A stretch of DNA of 64,000 nt from Burkholderiales bacterium (GCA_020854105.1 JADZGB010000043.1:62001-126000); one strand, 5' to 3'. Shown: positions 6,645 to 14,440, numbered from the stretch's first letter. The notes: generated by a model from the letters alone, not told the origin. A program made the numbers and translations.

Positions 6645-8896
6645 GCCGCGCGCTCCAGCTGCGCCGGGACAGCGGCGGGCAGATCGCGGAACACGTTGGC
6701 GTAGAGCCGGTAGAACGTGCGCGCGGCACCGACCACGGCCTGCCGGTCGGCCGGGTCGTCGAGCCGGTTCATCAGCACGGCGAAGTGCGCCGTATGCTCG
6801 CGGTCCAGCGTTCCATGCGATCGCAGGTAGCTGAACGCCGCATCGGGCAATTCCAGTCGTTCCTGGATTCGGTCCGCCGCCAGCAGCGCGAGTGCGACGC
6901 TGGTTCCCTCGAGCACGTGCACCATGCCGAAGAAGCCGACCGGGTTGCGCCGCGCGATGAGATCGTAGGCATACGCCACCATGACGTCGGCAGCGAACTC
7001 CGGTTCACTCCGGCGGACTGCCTCGACATCGCCGCCGCAGGCCGCGATGTCGGAGAGGATCCACTCGTCGTGCCCGGTCTCCTCGGCGATGTACTCGTCC
7101 ATCGCCGGGCGCAGCCAGTCCAGCCGTTCCGGCAACCGGTCGCGGCAGGCCCCAAGCAGCGATGCGGTGTGACGGACGTGATGCCAGGCCTGGGTCAGGA
7201 AGGCGACATAGCTCTCGATCGATCCTTCACCGGACAGGCACGCCCGCACGATCGGCACGTCCACGAGCGCCAGCCGCTCCGCCTCGGTGGCGCGCTGCAG
7301 CTGATCGAAGAAGCCGGTGCGGAGCGCCTGATCTGTGTGGGCAGCGACCTCCTCCTGATCATCCAGGTCCGAGTCATCCAGGTCCGGGTCATCCAGGTCC
7401 GGGTCATCCAGCGCAAGAAAACGCGCGTCCGCGTGTCGGGCCCACACTGCCTCGCGGCGCGGGCGACCGTTGCCGGTCGCCATGCCATGCTCTGCGCCGA
7501 ATGGCAGGCGCGCGCGTGTCCAGGTCGCGACGTGCGCGTAATCGGGCAGGTGGCCGTTGGCCGAGACGATCGCCGCGCTCAGTTGCGCATCCGGCATGTC
7601 CGGGCGGGCAGGCCACACCACCGCGGCGAGGACGGGCGCGCCATCGCCGAACACGACCGCCTGCGCGATGGCCGGCTCGCTGCGCAGCGCGGTCTCGACC
7701 CATTCGGGCGAGAGGTTGCGTCCGAAGCCGGTGATGAGCACGTTTCTCCTGCGTCCGCTCACGTGCAGGTAACCGTCCGCATCCATGCGGCCCAGATCGC
7801 CGGTCGGCCACCAGGTGCGCTCGACCGCAGGCTCACCGAGGTAGCCGAGAAAGAGCGTCCCGCCGATCTCGATCTCCCCATCTGCCGCAACGCGTATGCG
7901 CGCGTGACGCAGCGCACGCCCTGCGCTTCCAGGGCGGTCGGCGCCAGGCAGGTTCAGGGTCTGCACCGACACGCCCTCGGTGAGACCGTAGCCCTCGTAT
8001 GCCGGGAGCCCCAGCGCGCGCGCTGCGGCCAGCGTACGTGCCCCGACCGCGGCGCCACCCACTGCAATGAATTCCAGGCAGCGCGGGGCCGGGACTGCTG
8101 ATACGTGCAGCCACCCGCTCCAGGCGCGCAACATCTGCGGCATCAGAATGACGCTGTGGGCGACATGCCTGAGTGTCATCTGGTGCAGCGCCTGCGGATC
8201 GAAGGCGGACGATCCCAGCAGCCCGACCTCGCGGCCGGGCAGCACTACGCAGGTTCCGCCACGCGACAGTGGCGCCAGGATGCCGGCCACGTTCTCGAGC
8301 AGGACGGCAAGCGGCAGAGCGCACAGGTGGCGCGTGATATCCAGTCCCTCGGTCGCCTCCACCACGGAGGCGGCCGCTGCCAGCATCGCACCGGACCCGA
8401 TGCACGCGCCTTTCGGGCTGCCGGTGGTGCCCGAGGTGAAGCTGATCACGCTCGTCCCGGGCGGCATGGACGGGGTCTGCGTGCGCCTGCGGCACAGCAG
8501 ACTGCCATCCGGCCGTTCACTTCCCGTTACCGCGTCGAAGCCCAGCGCCGCCAGCGCACGCACGCCACGTGGGCTGGTCAGCACGGTATCGACCCCTGCG
8601 CTCTGGCAGGCGTGGGCGATCTGCGCGGGGGTGAAGAAGATGGGCAGCGGCACGTGCACCAGGTCGGCCCGCATGGCGGCAAGTCCCGACACTACCCACT
8701 GGGGCCCGTTGTCCAGCAGCGTGGCGAACACGCGCGTCCCGAGTGCGGAGAACTCGGCCGCGCAGCGCTGCGCGGATTCGAGCAGTGCGGAATAGGACCA
8801 GGTCCCCTCGCTGCAGACCAGCGCAGGGCGCACGTTGGCGAGTGCGTGCGCCCGCAGGTCGCAAAAGAATTCATCGATGCTGTGCATGCGCATCAT
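6641..8896 (-). CDS. Fusion: acyl-adenylating (AMP-binding) enzyme + haem-oxygenase-like diiron oxidase
   Basis: The 751-residue protein starts at the ATG at 8896, which overlaps the upstream stop as ATGA; upstream open frame is an antisense artefact. Residues 1-490 are an ANL adenylating enzyme: SFTSGTTGSPKG (152-163), YGLTEG (303-308) and TGDL (365-368). The usual catalytic Lys of the last core motif is replaced by Arg (NGRPRR, 476-481). Residues 496-513 are an acidic five-residue repeat (DLDDP type), clearly a linker. Residues ~525-745 are a TenA/PqqC-like all-helical domain with WHHVRH (571-576), EETGH (605-609), Glu663 and a His694/Asp698/His701 cluster, the pattern of 'iron-containing redox enzymes' (UndA-like). 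The fused design suggests the oxidase acts on the adenylated or ligated acyl product. Confidence 0.85.
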   Translation of the reverse strand: MMRMHSIDEFFCDLRAHALANVRPALVCSEGTWSYSALLESAQRCAAEFSALGTRVFATLLDNGPQWVVSGLAAMRADLVHVPLPIFFTPAQIAHACQSAGVDTVLTSPRGVRALAALGFDAVTGSERPDGSLLCRRRTQTPSMPPGTSVISFTSGTTGSPKGACIGSGAMLAAAASVVEATEGLDITRHLCALPLAVLLENVAGILAPLSRGGTCVVLPGREVGLLGSSAFDPQALHQMTLRHVAHSVILMPQMLRAWSGWLHVSAVPAPRCLEFIAVGGAAVGARTLAAARALGLPAYEGYGLTEGVSVQTLNLPGADRPGSAGRALRHARIRVAADGEIEIGGTLFLGYLGEPAVERTWWPTGDLGRMDADGYLHVSGRRRNVLITGFGRNLSPEWVETALRSEPAIAQAVVFGDGAPVLAAVVWPARPDMPDAQLSAAIVSANGHLPDYAHVATWTRARLPFGAEHGMATGNGRPRREAVWARHADARFLALDDPDLDDPDLDDSDLDDQEEVAAHTDQALRTGFFDQLQRATEAERLALVDVPIVRACLSGEGSIESYVAFLTQAWHHVRHTASLLGACRDRLPERLDWLRPAMDEYIAEETGHDEWILSDIAACGGDVEAVRRSEPEFAADVMVAYAYDLIARRNPVGFFGMVHVLEGTSVALALLAADRIQERLELPDAAFSYLRSHGTLDREHTAHFAVLMNRLDDPADRQAVVGAARTFYRLYANVFRDLPAAVPAQLERAA
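7358..7411 (-). repeat. 15-bp in-frame tandem repeat encoding an acidic linker
   Basis: About 3.5 copies of a 15-base unit (GTCATCCAGGTCCGG on the plus strand) lie head to tail. One copy has a single base change (GAGTC for GGGTC). On the minus strand they encode repeats of Asp-Leu-Asp-Asp-Pro/Ser (residues 496-513 of the fusion protein), exactly between the adenylating and the oxidase domains. The unit is a multiple of three, so copy-number changes keep the frame and only change linker length. Confidence 0.85.
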
Positions 8897-9543
8897 TTCC
8901 GCCCCCGCGCCAGCCGCGCCATTCCCGACGCTATGTTTCCGGCGAGTACCCGGGGATGGTGCTCGTAGTAGCTGCCCCAGTCTGCCGCGTCGCGGCCCAG
9001 CGCACCGGGATCCGCCGTGCCGAGCACGAGCGGGGTCAGGCCGAGACGACGGAACAGGTGGTGCAGCTCTTCGGTGGCGGTGGATACGACCCATTCGTAG
9101 CCTTCCACCGCCAGGTGCGCACCGAGAAGCGGCATGAGCAGGCGTCCGGCGCCGTTGCGCGTCGAAGCCAGATGCCCGACCTCGACCACGCGCGCGCGAG
9201 GCGGCGCATGGCCCGATGCCTGGTACAGGCACTGCTCGACCGGCGCATGGAGATAGCGTTCCAGGAACAGCGCCTGGCGCGCGCTCCGATATCCCGCCGC
9301 CGCCACGATTTCGTCGCCCGAACGCAATGCCACCAGGGTCGGGGCGAGCGTGCGCAGGTGTGCGCGATAGCACGCCCGGTAGACCTCGCAGATAAACGCC
9401 TCCACCCCTGCGCGCTGATCCGCGCCGTGCGGATGAACAGACAGACTCAGTCGTCCTGCCCCGCGGTACGGGTACGCCTGAGCGGCCTCCGGCCGAGGCG
9501 GCTCAACGGCGGAATGCAAGGACCAAGGCGCATCTGCAAGCAT
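8893..9543 (-). CDS. Thermostable hemolysin family (T_hemolysin) GNAT-like protein
   Basis: The 216-residue protein matches the family named after a Vibrio 'thermostable hemolysin'. Recognisable segments are ALRSGDEIVAAAGYRSA, LFLERYLHAPVEQ, VVEVGHLAS, WVVSTATEELHHLFRRLGL and the tail WGSYYEHHPRVLAGNI. The fold is related to GNAT acyltransferases and acyl-homoserine-lactone synthases, so an enzymatic role is more likely than a toxin. I place the start at the ATG at 9543, with AGGAAGG nine bases upstream. A TTG at 9588 would lie upstream of the predicted -10 box, so it is rejected. Its stop overlaps the ligase start (ATGA). First gene of the operon. Confidence 0.8.
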   Translation of the reverse strand: MLADAPWSLHSAVEPPRPEAAQAYPYRGAGRLSLSVHPHGADQRAGVEAFICEVYRACYRAHLRTLAPTLVALRSGDEIVAAAGYRSARQALFLERYLHAPVEQCLYQASGHAPPRARVVEVGHLASTRNGAGRLLMPLLGAHLAVEGYEWVVSTATEELHHLFRRLGLTPLVLGTADPGALGRDAADWGSYYEHHPRVLAGNIASGMARLARGRK

Positions 9544-9572
9544 AGCGAGGCCTTCCTGTCTTCGACCTCGCA

Positions 9573-9605
9573 AATCTAGATGCACCAACTTAAGTCGAGA
9601 TTAAC
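9573..9605 (-). promoter_or_regulatory. PmrA-type operator and promoter of the hemolysin/ligase operon
   Basis: On the minus strand GTTAAT-CTCGA-CTTAAG (9605-9589) is a direct repeat of TTAA half-sites with a 5-bp spacer, the form of a PmrA/QseB box. Exactly 10 nt further a TAGATT hexamer (9578-9573) fits a -10 element, so the second half-site overlaps the -35 region, as in activator-dependent PmrA promoters. The predicted transcript would start near 9566, leaving a ~23-nt leader with the AGGAAGG site. The same arrangement and the same 10-nt gap occur at 11611. Confidence 0.6.
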
Positions 9606-9633
9606 CGAACGCAGGAAGCGATGAGGCATCCGT

Positions 9634-9661
9634 GGCATCTGCGTCGCTCGTCGCAGACGCC
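9634..9661 (-). terminator. Hairpin just downstream of eptA
   Basis: GGCATCTGCG and CGCAGACGCC form a 10-bp stem with one mismatch, starting 3 bases after the eptA stop. No T-tract follows on the minus strand, so it may act as a Rho-dependent end or 3' stabiliser, partly separating eptA from the downstream hemolysin operon that has its own promoter. Confidence 0.4.
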
Positions 9662-9663
9662 GG

Positions 9664-11325
9664 TCAGCCCGAGAGCTGGCTGCAGGGCGAGAACAGGTCG
9701 CGTTCGGGGCGATACACCGACGTGCGCACGTGCATCAGTCCGAGCACGGAGTGATACAGGTTGTCGTGCGAGAGCGGCGCGTCGGCATGGCGGCGCATGC
9801 ACGCGATATCGATCTGCCTGCGAAGACCCGCTGACAGCCATGCCAGCATCGGCACGTGCGTCTGCTCCCGGGGCGCGATCGCATAGGGAATGCCATGCAG
9901 GTAGATGCCGTGCTCGCCCAGGGACTCGCCGTGGTCCGAGACGTAAAGCATGGCCGAGTCGAGGCTGGCGGCGTTGCTCTCCAGCAGCCGGATGAGTGCG
10001 GCGAGCACATGGTCGGTGTAGCGGATCGTGTTGTCATAGGCATTGACGATCTGCTCCCGCTCGCAGCGCGCGAGGTCCGCGGTCTCGCATGCCGGCGCGA
10101 ATGTCGCGAACGCGCTCGGATAGCGCTTGTAATAGGCAGGACCGTGACTGCCCAGCATGTGCAGCACGATCACCGCATCGCCACGGACCTCGTCGATGCG
10201 CTCCTGCAATCCGCGCAGGAGGATTTCATCGCGACACTGGCCGCCGTCGCACAGGTCCGCGAGGTCGAGGTGTGCCAGGGTCTCGCTCGGGACGCGGTCG
10301 CACACGTGCTTGCAGCCGCCGTTGTTCTCGCGCCAGAGAACCTCGATGCCGGCGCGCTGCAGCACATCGAGCAGGTTTTCCCGCCCGGTCGCCATCGCCG
10401 ACGTGTAGGCCGCGCGGCCTGCGTCCTGGAACATGCAAGGCACCGAGGTCGCGGTCGCCGTACCGCAGGACTGCACGTTGCGCAGGACGATCAGCTCCTG
10501 GCGGGCGAGTTCGGGATTGGTCTCGCGACCGTAGCCGAGCAGCGAGAAGTTCGCCGCGCGCGCGGTCTCACCGACCACGATGATCGCGATGCGGCGACGC
10601 GAGGAGGATCCTGCCGGCAGCACCTGGCGCGCGTCCGTCCCGACCGGTTCGAGCCGCCCCGGCGTGCGCAGGCTGCGGCTGGCGTAGCTCACGGCCGCCC
10701 CGATCACGTTCAGCGGAACGATCTGATAGCGCAGTTCGCGATGGTTGCGCAGCAGCGATGCCAGGGGCTGGTAGGCGGTGGCGGCGACTACGCCCAGGAT
10801 CATTACGGAGCCGAGCAGCACCGCCAGCGGTTCCGCCAGGCGCGACTTCCAACTGCCGCGAACGATGCGTATCCGGTACACCGCCAGGCAGGGCAGGAGG
10901 CCGAAGACGAGCATCCAGGCGATGAATCCTGGATTGAGCAGCTCCAGGGCTTCGCGCAGGTCGGTCTGGACCATGTTCGCGATCATGTCCCGATCGAACA
11001 GCACGCCGTAGCGGGCAATGAAGTGGCTCGCCGCGGCGCTCGCGAGGACCACCACGTACAGGGCTGGCTTGGCCAGGCGACTCCAGGTGACGGCGGTGAG
11101 AAACAGATTGATCAGCGCCAGGGCGAATGCAGCGAGCGCTGCCACGAACAGCGGCTGCGGTCGCGTCGCCAGCACGGTCTGCCAGAAGGCGGCGTTGGCA
11201 GCGGCGATCAGAATGACGGAAATGCCCAGATTGAGCACGGCCAGCCGCATGCCCGGGCGCGTCCACGCTCCAGGCGCACCGGTGTGCGGGTGCGCACCGA
11301 CGGTCCCACCCTCGCGCTTACTCAA
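9664..11325 (-). CDS. eptA: Lipid A phosphoethanolamine transferase (EptA/MCR family)
   Basis: The 553-residue inner-membrane enzyme transfers phosphoethanolamine to lipid A in the periplasm. Five hydrophobic helices fill residues ~28-190. The alkaline-phosphatase-like domain has Glu253 (VGETARAANFSLLGYGR), Thr291 in SCGTATATSVPCM as the nucleophile flanked by Cys287 and Cys297, HMLGSHGP, and YVSDHGESLGEHGIYLHG with zinc ligands. Further cysteines (GGCKHVC, LCDGGQC) fit the disulfide pattern of EptA. The modelled start is a TTG overlapping the small upstream gene (TTGA); an ATG at 11250 (528 residues) begins just before the first helix and is a serious alternative. A PmrA box precedes the operon, so induction by the nearby two-component system is expected. 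Confidence 0.92.
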   Translation of the reverse strand: MSKREGGTVGAHPHTGAPGAWTRPGMRLAVLNLGISVILIAAANAAFWQTVLATRPQPLFVAALAAFALALINLFLTAVTWSRLAKPALYVVVLASAAASHFIARYGVLFDRDMIANMVQTDLREALELLNPGFIAWMLVFGLLPCLAVYRIRIVRGSWKSRLAEPLAVLLGSVMILGVVAATAYQPLASLLRNHRELRYQIVPLNVIGAAVSYASRSLRTPGRLEPVGTDARQVLPAGSSSRRRIAIIVVGETARAANFSLLGYGRETNPELARQELIVLRNVQSCGTATATSVPCMFQDAGRAAYTSAMATGRENLLDVLQRAGIEVLWRENNGGCKHVCDRVPSETLAHLDLADLCDGGQCRDEILLRGLQERIDEVRGDAVIVLHMLGSHGPAYYKRYPSAFATFAPACETADLARCEREQIVNAYDNTIRYTDHVLAALIRLLESNAASLDSAMLYVSDHGESLGEHGIYLHGIPYAIAPREQTHVPMLAWLSAGLRRQIDIACMRRHADAPLSHDNLYHSVLGLMHVRTSVYRPERDLFSPCSQLSG

Positions 11326-11576
11326 CGGTCGCTGTCCGTACCGTCGCGACGACGGTGCGACAGGGGAGCATCCAGATGCTCCAGGTTCTCGAGGCTATGG
11401 ACGTACAGTCCGCTGCGGGGAAAGCGCGGGAAGAAATGCCGCGGCCGCTTGTGCATTAGATTGTCGAGGACGCGGCTGACTTCAAGCTGCGCCTCCAGCT
11501 TGCTTTGATCGCGCCTCGGCACGGTCGCTCCAGGGTCCGAAGGGTGGCCGGCGGGGCCGGCCAGCAACCTGGACAT
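11322..11576 (-). CDS. Small hypothetical protein, leader gene of eptA
   Basis: An 84-residue basic polypeptide (many Arg, Lys, His) with no signal peptide or known motif. Its stop overlaps the TTG start of eptA, and its ATG lies about 12 bases after the transcription start predicted from the PmrA box and TACGAT -10 element. Either it is a real small protein or a translated leader that couples ribosomes into eptA. Its own ribosome binding site is weak (GCGGGG). I do not recognise a family. Confidence 0.5.
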   Translation of the reverse strand: MSRLLAGPAGHPSDPGATVPRRDQSKLEAQLEVSRVLDNLMHKRPRHFFPRFPRSGLYVHSLENLEHLDAPLSHRRRDGTDSDR

Positions 11577-11594
11577 CCCCGCGCGGTGGAGCGG

Positions 11595-11627
11595 ATCGTA
11601 GGCGAATTGACTTAAGCCAGTCTTAAG
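11595..11627 (-). promoter_or_regulatory. PmrA box and promoter of the eptA operon
   Basis: CTTAAG at 11611-11616 and again at 11622-11627, separated by 5 bp, form a perfect PmrA-type box (each half is itself a palindrome). On the minus strand a TACGAT -10 hexamer (11600-11595) follows after exactly 10 nt. eptA (pmrC) genes are classic PmrA targets, so this site has strong contextual support. The box also lies 58 bp from the 3' end of the nucleotidase gene, which points into it. Confidence 0.72.
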
Positions 11628-11684
11628 CCGGCAGGCAGCCGGAGGGGGATGCGCCGGCGTGCCTGCGCCGGCGTACCGGCATGC

Positions 11685-12620
11685 TCACGCCTTCTCGGTG
11701 CGGCGCGAGCGGATCATGCGGTTGACGATACCGCCTTCGACGTGACCCGACAGGACCGACAGCTGCGCGGCCGACTGCACGTGCGCGAGCTGGTCGTCGA
11801 AGTAGAAATCGGGTTCGAACACGCGCAGGAACGGACCCTTCTCGAGTCCGCCGAGGAACATCGCCTCGTCGATTTCGATCTCCCAGCTCATCAGCGTGCG
11901 GATCGCGCGGTCGTGCGCCGGTGCACTGCGCGAGGTGACCAGTGCGGTCCGGATGCGCATGCGCTGATCGCGGGCCGAACTCTTCTGCAGCCGGTGCAAG
12001 GCTTTCAGGAAAGGCTGCAAGGGTCCGGGCGGCAGCGGTTCCGCCGCACGGCTGGTCTCGTGCGTCTCGAACGCGGCGATGCCTTCCTCCTGGTACACGC
12101 GCTCGGCCTGATCGCTGAACAGCACCGCGTCGCCGTCGAAGGCGATGCGCACCTCTTCCGGGTGCGCCTGGCTCGCCTCGACGCTGGTCGGGTAGACGCG
12201 GGCGGAGGGAAAGCCCGCGTCGAGCGCCATGCGCACGTCATCCTGGTGGGCGGAAAGGAAGATGTCGGCCTTCAGCGCGTTCAGATAGGGAAAGGGCGAA
12301 CGGCCCTGCATGAACACCCCGCGCGTGATAGGCAGGCTGTGGTGCTCGGCCGACTTGAACACCCGCAGGCCGCTCACCGGGTCGTTGCGCGAGAGGATGA
12401 CCACTTCCACCCGCTTCTCGTCCACGCCATTGAATGCAAGGAGCTTCTTGACCAGCTGGAAGGCGATGCCCTCGCGCGCCGGCTGGTCCAGCCGGTCCAG
12501 TTGCAGCTTCTTGTAGGGAAGCGGATCGCCCTCGATGAAGACCGCGTTCTCCTCCTCGAAATTGAACAGCGCTCGGGAGGAAATCGCGACCACCAGCTGG
12601 TCGTCCAGATTCGTTGCCAT
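11685..12620 (-). CDS. Cytosolic 5'-nucleotidase (PF06189 family)
   Basis: The 311-residue protein resembles the 5'-nucleotidase family related to cytosolic cN-I, which removes phosphate from nucleoside monophosphates. Typical segments are [38 protein letters not shown], the Asp-containing [14 protein letters not shown] and [13 protein letters not shown], and near the end [20 protein letters not shown]. No signal peptide, so cytoplasmic. The start ATG is preceded on the minus strand by GAGGTAGAAG. It is divergent from folD, with 177 bases between the two starts. Confidence 0.82.
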   Translation of the reverse strand: MATNLDDQLVVAISSRALFNFEEENAVFIEGDPLPYKKLQLDRLDQPAREGIAFQLVKKLLAFNGVDEKRVEVVILSRNDPVSGLRVFKSAEHHSLPITRGVFMQGRSPFPYLNALKADIFLSAHQDDVRMALDAGFPSARVYPTSVEASQAHPEEVRIAFDGDAVLFSDQAERVYQEEGIAAFETHETSRAAEPLPPGPLQPFLKALHRLQKSSARDQRMRIRTALVTSRSAPAHDRAIRTLMSWEIEIDEAMFLGGLEKGPFLRVFEPDFYFDDQLAHVQSAAQLSVLSGHVEGGIVNRMIRSRRTEKA

Positions 12621-12797
12621 CTTCTACCTCGTGAGTTTTGTCTTGTCCGGCGCACGCATGGACCGGGCGTTGCCGACGATGCGCGTAGAATAACCGTTTT
12701 GCCCGGATCCCGCGGCCGTCCATCACGCTGCCGGCGCAGGCGCCTCCCGCGCCGCAGCGGTTCTGCGGCCGGTTCCGGTCCGCATCCATCCTCTCCC
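12621..12797. promoter_or_regulatory. Divergent intergenic region, nucleotidase/folD
   Basis: This region must carry promoters for both genes. A TAGAAT (-10 like) sits at 12686-12691 on the plus strand without a good -35. A perfect 7-bp hairpin, GCCGCAG and CTGCGGC around a CGGTT loop (12751-12769), lies 28 bases before the folD start and could form in the folD leader. Confidence 0.35.
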
Positions 12798-13673
12798 ATG
12801 ACTGCTCGGATCATCGATGGAATCGCCCTTTCCGCCTCGTTGCGTGCGCAACTGAAGGAGGAGGCGGCGGCACTCACCGCAAACGGCTGCCGGCCCGGCC
12901 TCGCCGTCATCCTGGCCGGGGACGACCCGGCTTCCCGGGTCTACGTGCGAAACAAGATCAAGGCCTGCGCCGAGACCGGGATCCATTCCGAACTCTACGA
13001 GCTGCCCGCGACAGTCGAGGAATCCCAGGTGCTCGACCGCATCCGCGCGCTCAATGCCGCCCCCCACGTCCACGGCATCCTGGTGCAGCTGCCGTTGCCG
13101 CGGCAGGTCGACGAGGGCAAGGTTCTGGAGACGCTGGCCGTGGCCAAGGACGTGGACGGCTTCCATGTGCAGAACATCGGCAGCCTCGTGGTCGGCAAGC
13201 CGGGATTCGCCCCCTGCACCCCGGCCGGCTGCATGGTGATGATCGATCACATCGGCTGTGCAGTCGAAGGCCGGGACGCGGTGGTGGTGGGACGCAGCAA
13301 CATCGTCGGCAAGCCCATGGCACTCATGCTGCTCCAGCGCAGCGCAACGGTCACCGTGTGCACCTCGCGTACGGCAGATCTGGCCGCCCACACCCGGCGC
13401 GCCGACATCCTGGTGGTGGCCACCGGCAAGGCGCGCATGATCGGTGCGGACATGGTCAAACCGGGTGCCGTGGTGATCGACGTGGGCATCAATCGGCTGG
13501 CGGACGGCAAACTGGCGGGCGATGTCGATTTCGACGCCGTCAGCACGCGCGCGGGCTGGATCACGCCGGTACCGGGCGGGGTCGGGCCGATGACCATCAC
13601 CATGCTGCTCGCCAACACCGTCCGCTCGGCACGGATGCACGCCGCGCAGGGCACGGGCACTGCTGCTGTCTGA
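12798..13673 (+). CDS. folD: Methylenetetrahydrofolate dehydrogenase/cyclohydrolase
   Basis: The 291-residue bifunctional enzyme interconverts 5,10-methylene-, methenyl- and 10-formyl-tetrahydrofolate with NADP. Landmarks: [14 protein letters not shown] with the catalytic Lys (~56), [10 protein letters not shown], the FAPCTPAGC substrate loop, the Rossmann motif [14 protein letters not shown], and the C-terminal [13 protein letters not shown]. The length is normal for bacterial FolD. The start is the ATG at 12798, where the conserved N-terminus begins; a longer frame upstream is antisense to the nucleotidase. It is followed by a phosphoribosyltransferase gene 31 bases later. Confidence 0.96.
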   Translation: MTARIIDGIALSASLRAQLKEEAAALTANGCRPGLAVILAGDDPASRVYVRNKIKACAETGIHSELYELPATVEESQVLDRIRALNAAPHVHGILVQLPLPRQVDEGKVLETLAVAKDVDGFHVQNIGSLVVGKPGFAPCTPAGCMVMIDHIGCAVEGRDAVVVGRSNIVGKPMALMLLQRSATVTVCTSRTADLAAHTRRADILVVATGKARMIGADMVKPGAVVIDVGINRLADGKLAGDVDFDAVSTRAGWITPVPGGVGPMTITMLLANTVRSARMHAAQGTGTAAV

Positions 13674-13704
13674 AGCGTCGTGACACGGAGCCGGCGCAGC
13701 CCAC

Positions 13705-14322
13705 ATGTTCGAGGACCGGACTGAAGCGGCGCGGCAGCTGGCCGCGCGCCTGATGCACTGCCGGTCGCAATCGCCCCTGGTGCTCGGCATTCCGCGCGGC
13801 GGGGCGCCGATGGCCCGCATCATCGCCGACGCGCTCGGTTCGCCCTGCGACGTGGTCCTGGTGCGCAAGCTCGGTGCGCCGGGCAATCCGGAGTTCGCCG
13901 TCGGTGCCGTCGAAGAGAGCGGCTGGTGGTTCGCCACCGCCGAGGCGGCCGCGGCCGGCGCCGACGAGGACTACCTCGCAGGTGAACGCGAGCGGCAGAT
14001 GCAGATCATCCGCGCCCGCCGTGCCGCGTACACGCTGCAGCGGCCTCGGCTCGATCCGGCCGACCGGACTGTCATCGTCGTCGACGACGGGCTGGCCACC
14101 GGCTCGACCATGCTCGCCGCCCTGCATGCGGTACGCGCACAGGGCGCGGCGCACGTGGTGTGCGCCGTCCCCGTGGCGCCGACGGACACACTGGCGGAGG
14201 TGGCCCGCCACGCGGACGAAACCATCTGTCTCGAGGCGGCCGACAGCTTCGGATCGGTCGGCGCCTTCTACCGCCGGTTCGATCAGGTCGCCGACGAGGA
14301 GGTATTGCGCGCACTCGCGTGA
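13705..14322 (+). CDS. Phosphoribosyltransferase-family protein
   Basis: A 205-residue type I PRTase-fold protein. The signature PRPP loop is TVIVVDDGLATGSTM (about 117-131). Upstream are GIPRGGAPMA (~29-38) and the VLVRKLGAPGNPEFAVGAV segment typical of the COG1926 group, which is often annotated as 'predicted phosphoribosyltransferase' without a proven substrate. No membrane part. It has no close partner here; folD ends 31 bases upstream, which may mean co-transcription. Confidence 0.82.
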   Translation: MFEDRTEAARQLAARLMHCRSQSPLVLGIPRGGAPMARIIADALGSPCDVVLVRKLGAPGNPEFAVGAVEESGWWFATAEAAAAGADEDYLAGERERQMQIIRARRAAYTLQRPRLDPADRTVIVVDDGLATGSTMLAALHAVRAQGAAHVVCAVPVAPTDTLAEVARHADETICLEAADSFGSVGAFYRRFDQVADEEVLRALA

Positions 14323-14424
14323 GGCGGGGCAAGCGCACACGATTCCGGGTGCGCACGCCGGCGCGGATGGAGCGACGCTGCGCGGGGCTGATCGCCGGCC
14401 GCCGTCCGCGTGCGGATCCGTGGT

Positions 14425-14440
14425 GCTACAGTGCCGCCCG
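14425..14440 (+). promoter_or_regulatory. Possible extended -10 promoter of ggt
   Basis: TGCTACAGT at 14424-14432 resembles an extended -10 element (TG, one base, TACAGT) 29 bases before the ggt start. No convincing -35 was found. It sits in a 138-base gap after the PRTase gene. Confidence 0.25.

Noticed and set aside
7358..7411. RTX-type calcium-binding repeat
   Set aside because: The unit is five residues (DLDDP), not the nine-residue GGxGxD pattern, and the protein has no export signal.
8897..9373. N-terminal 159-residue extension of the ligase/oxidase protein
   Set aside because: It is antisense-frame sequence over the T_hemolysin gene, Arg/Pro-rich and without motifs; the ATGA overlap at 8896 and the ANL domain start fit the shorter form.
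8893..9543. Secreted haemolysin toxin
   Set aside because: The family name is historical; there is no signal peptide or pore segment, and the context is enzymatic.
9544..9588. TTG start at 9588 for the hemolysin-family gene
   Set aside because: It lies upstream of the predicted -10 element and lacks a ribosome site, while the ATG at 9543 has AGGAAGG nine bases upstream.
11649..12797. Long N-terminal extension of FolD
   Set aside because: The stretch is antisense to the nucleotidase and lacks coding character; FolD homology begins at the ATG at 12798.
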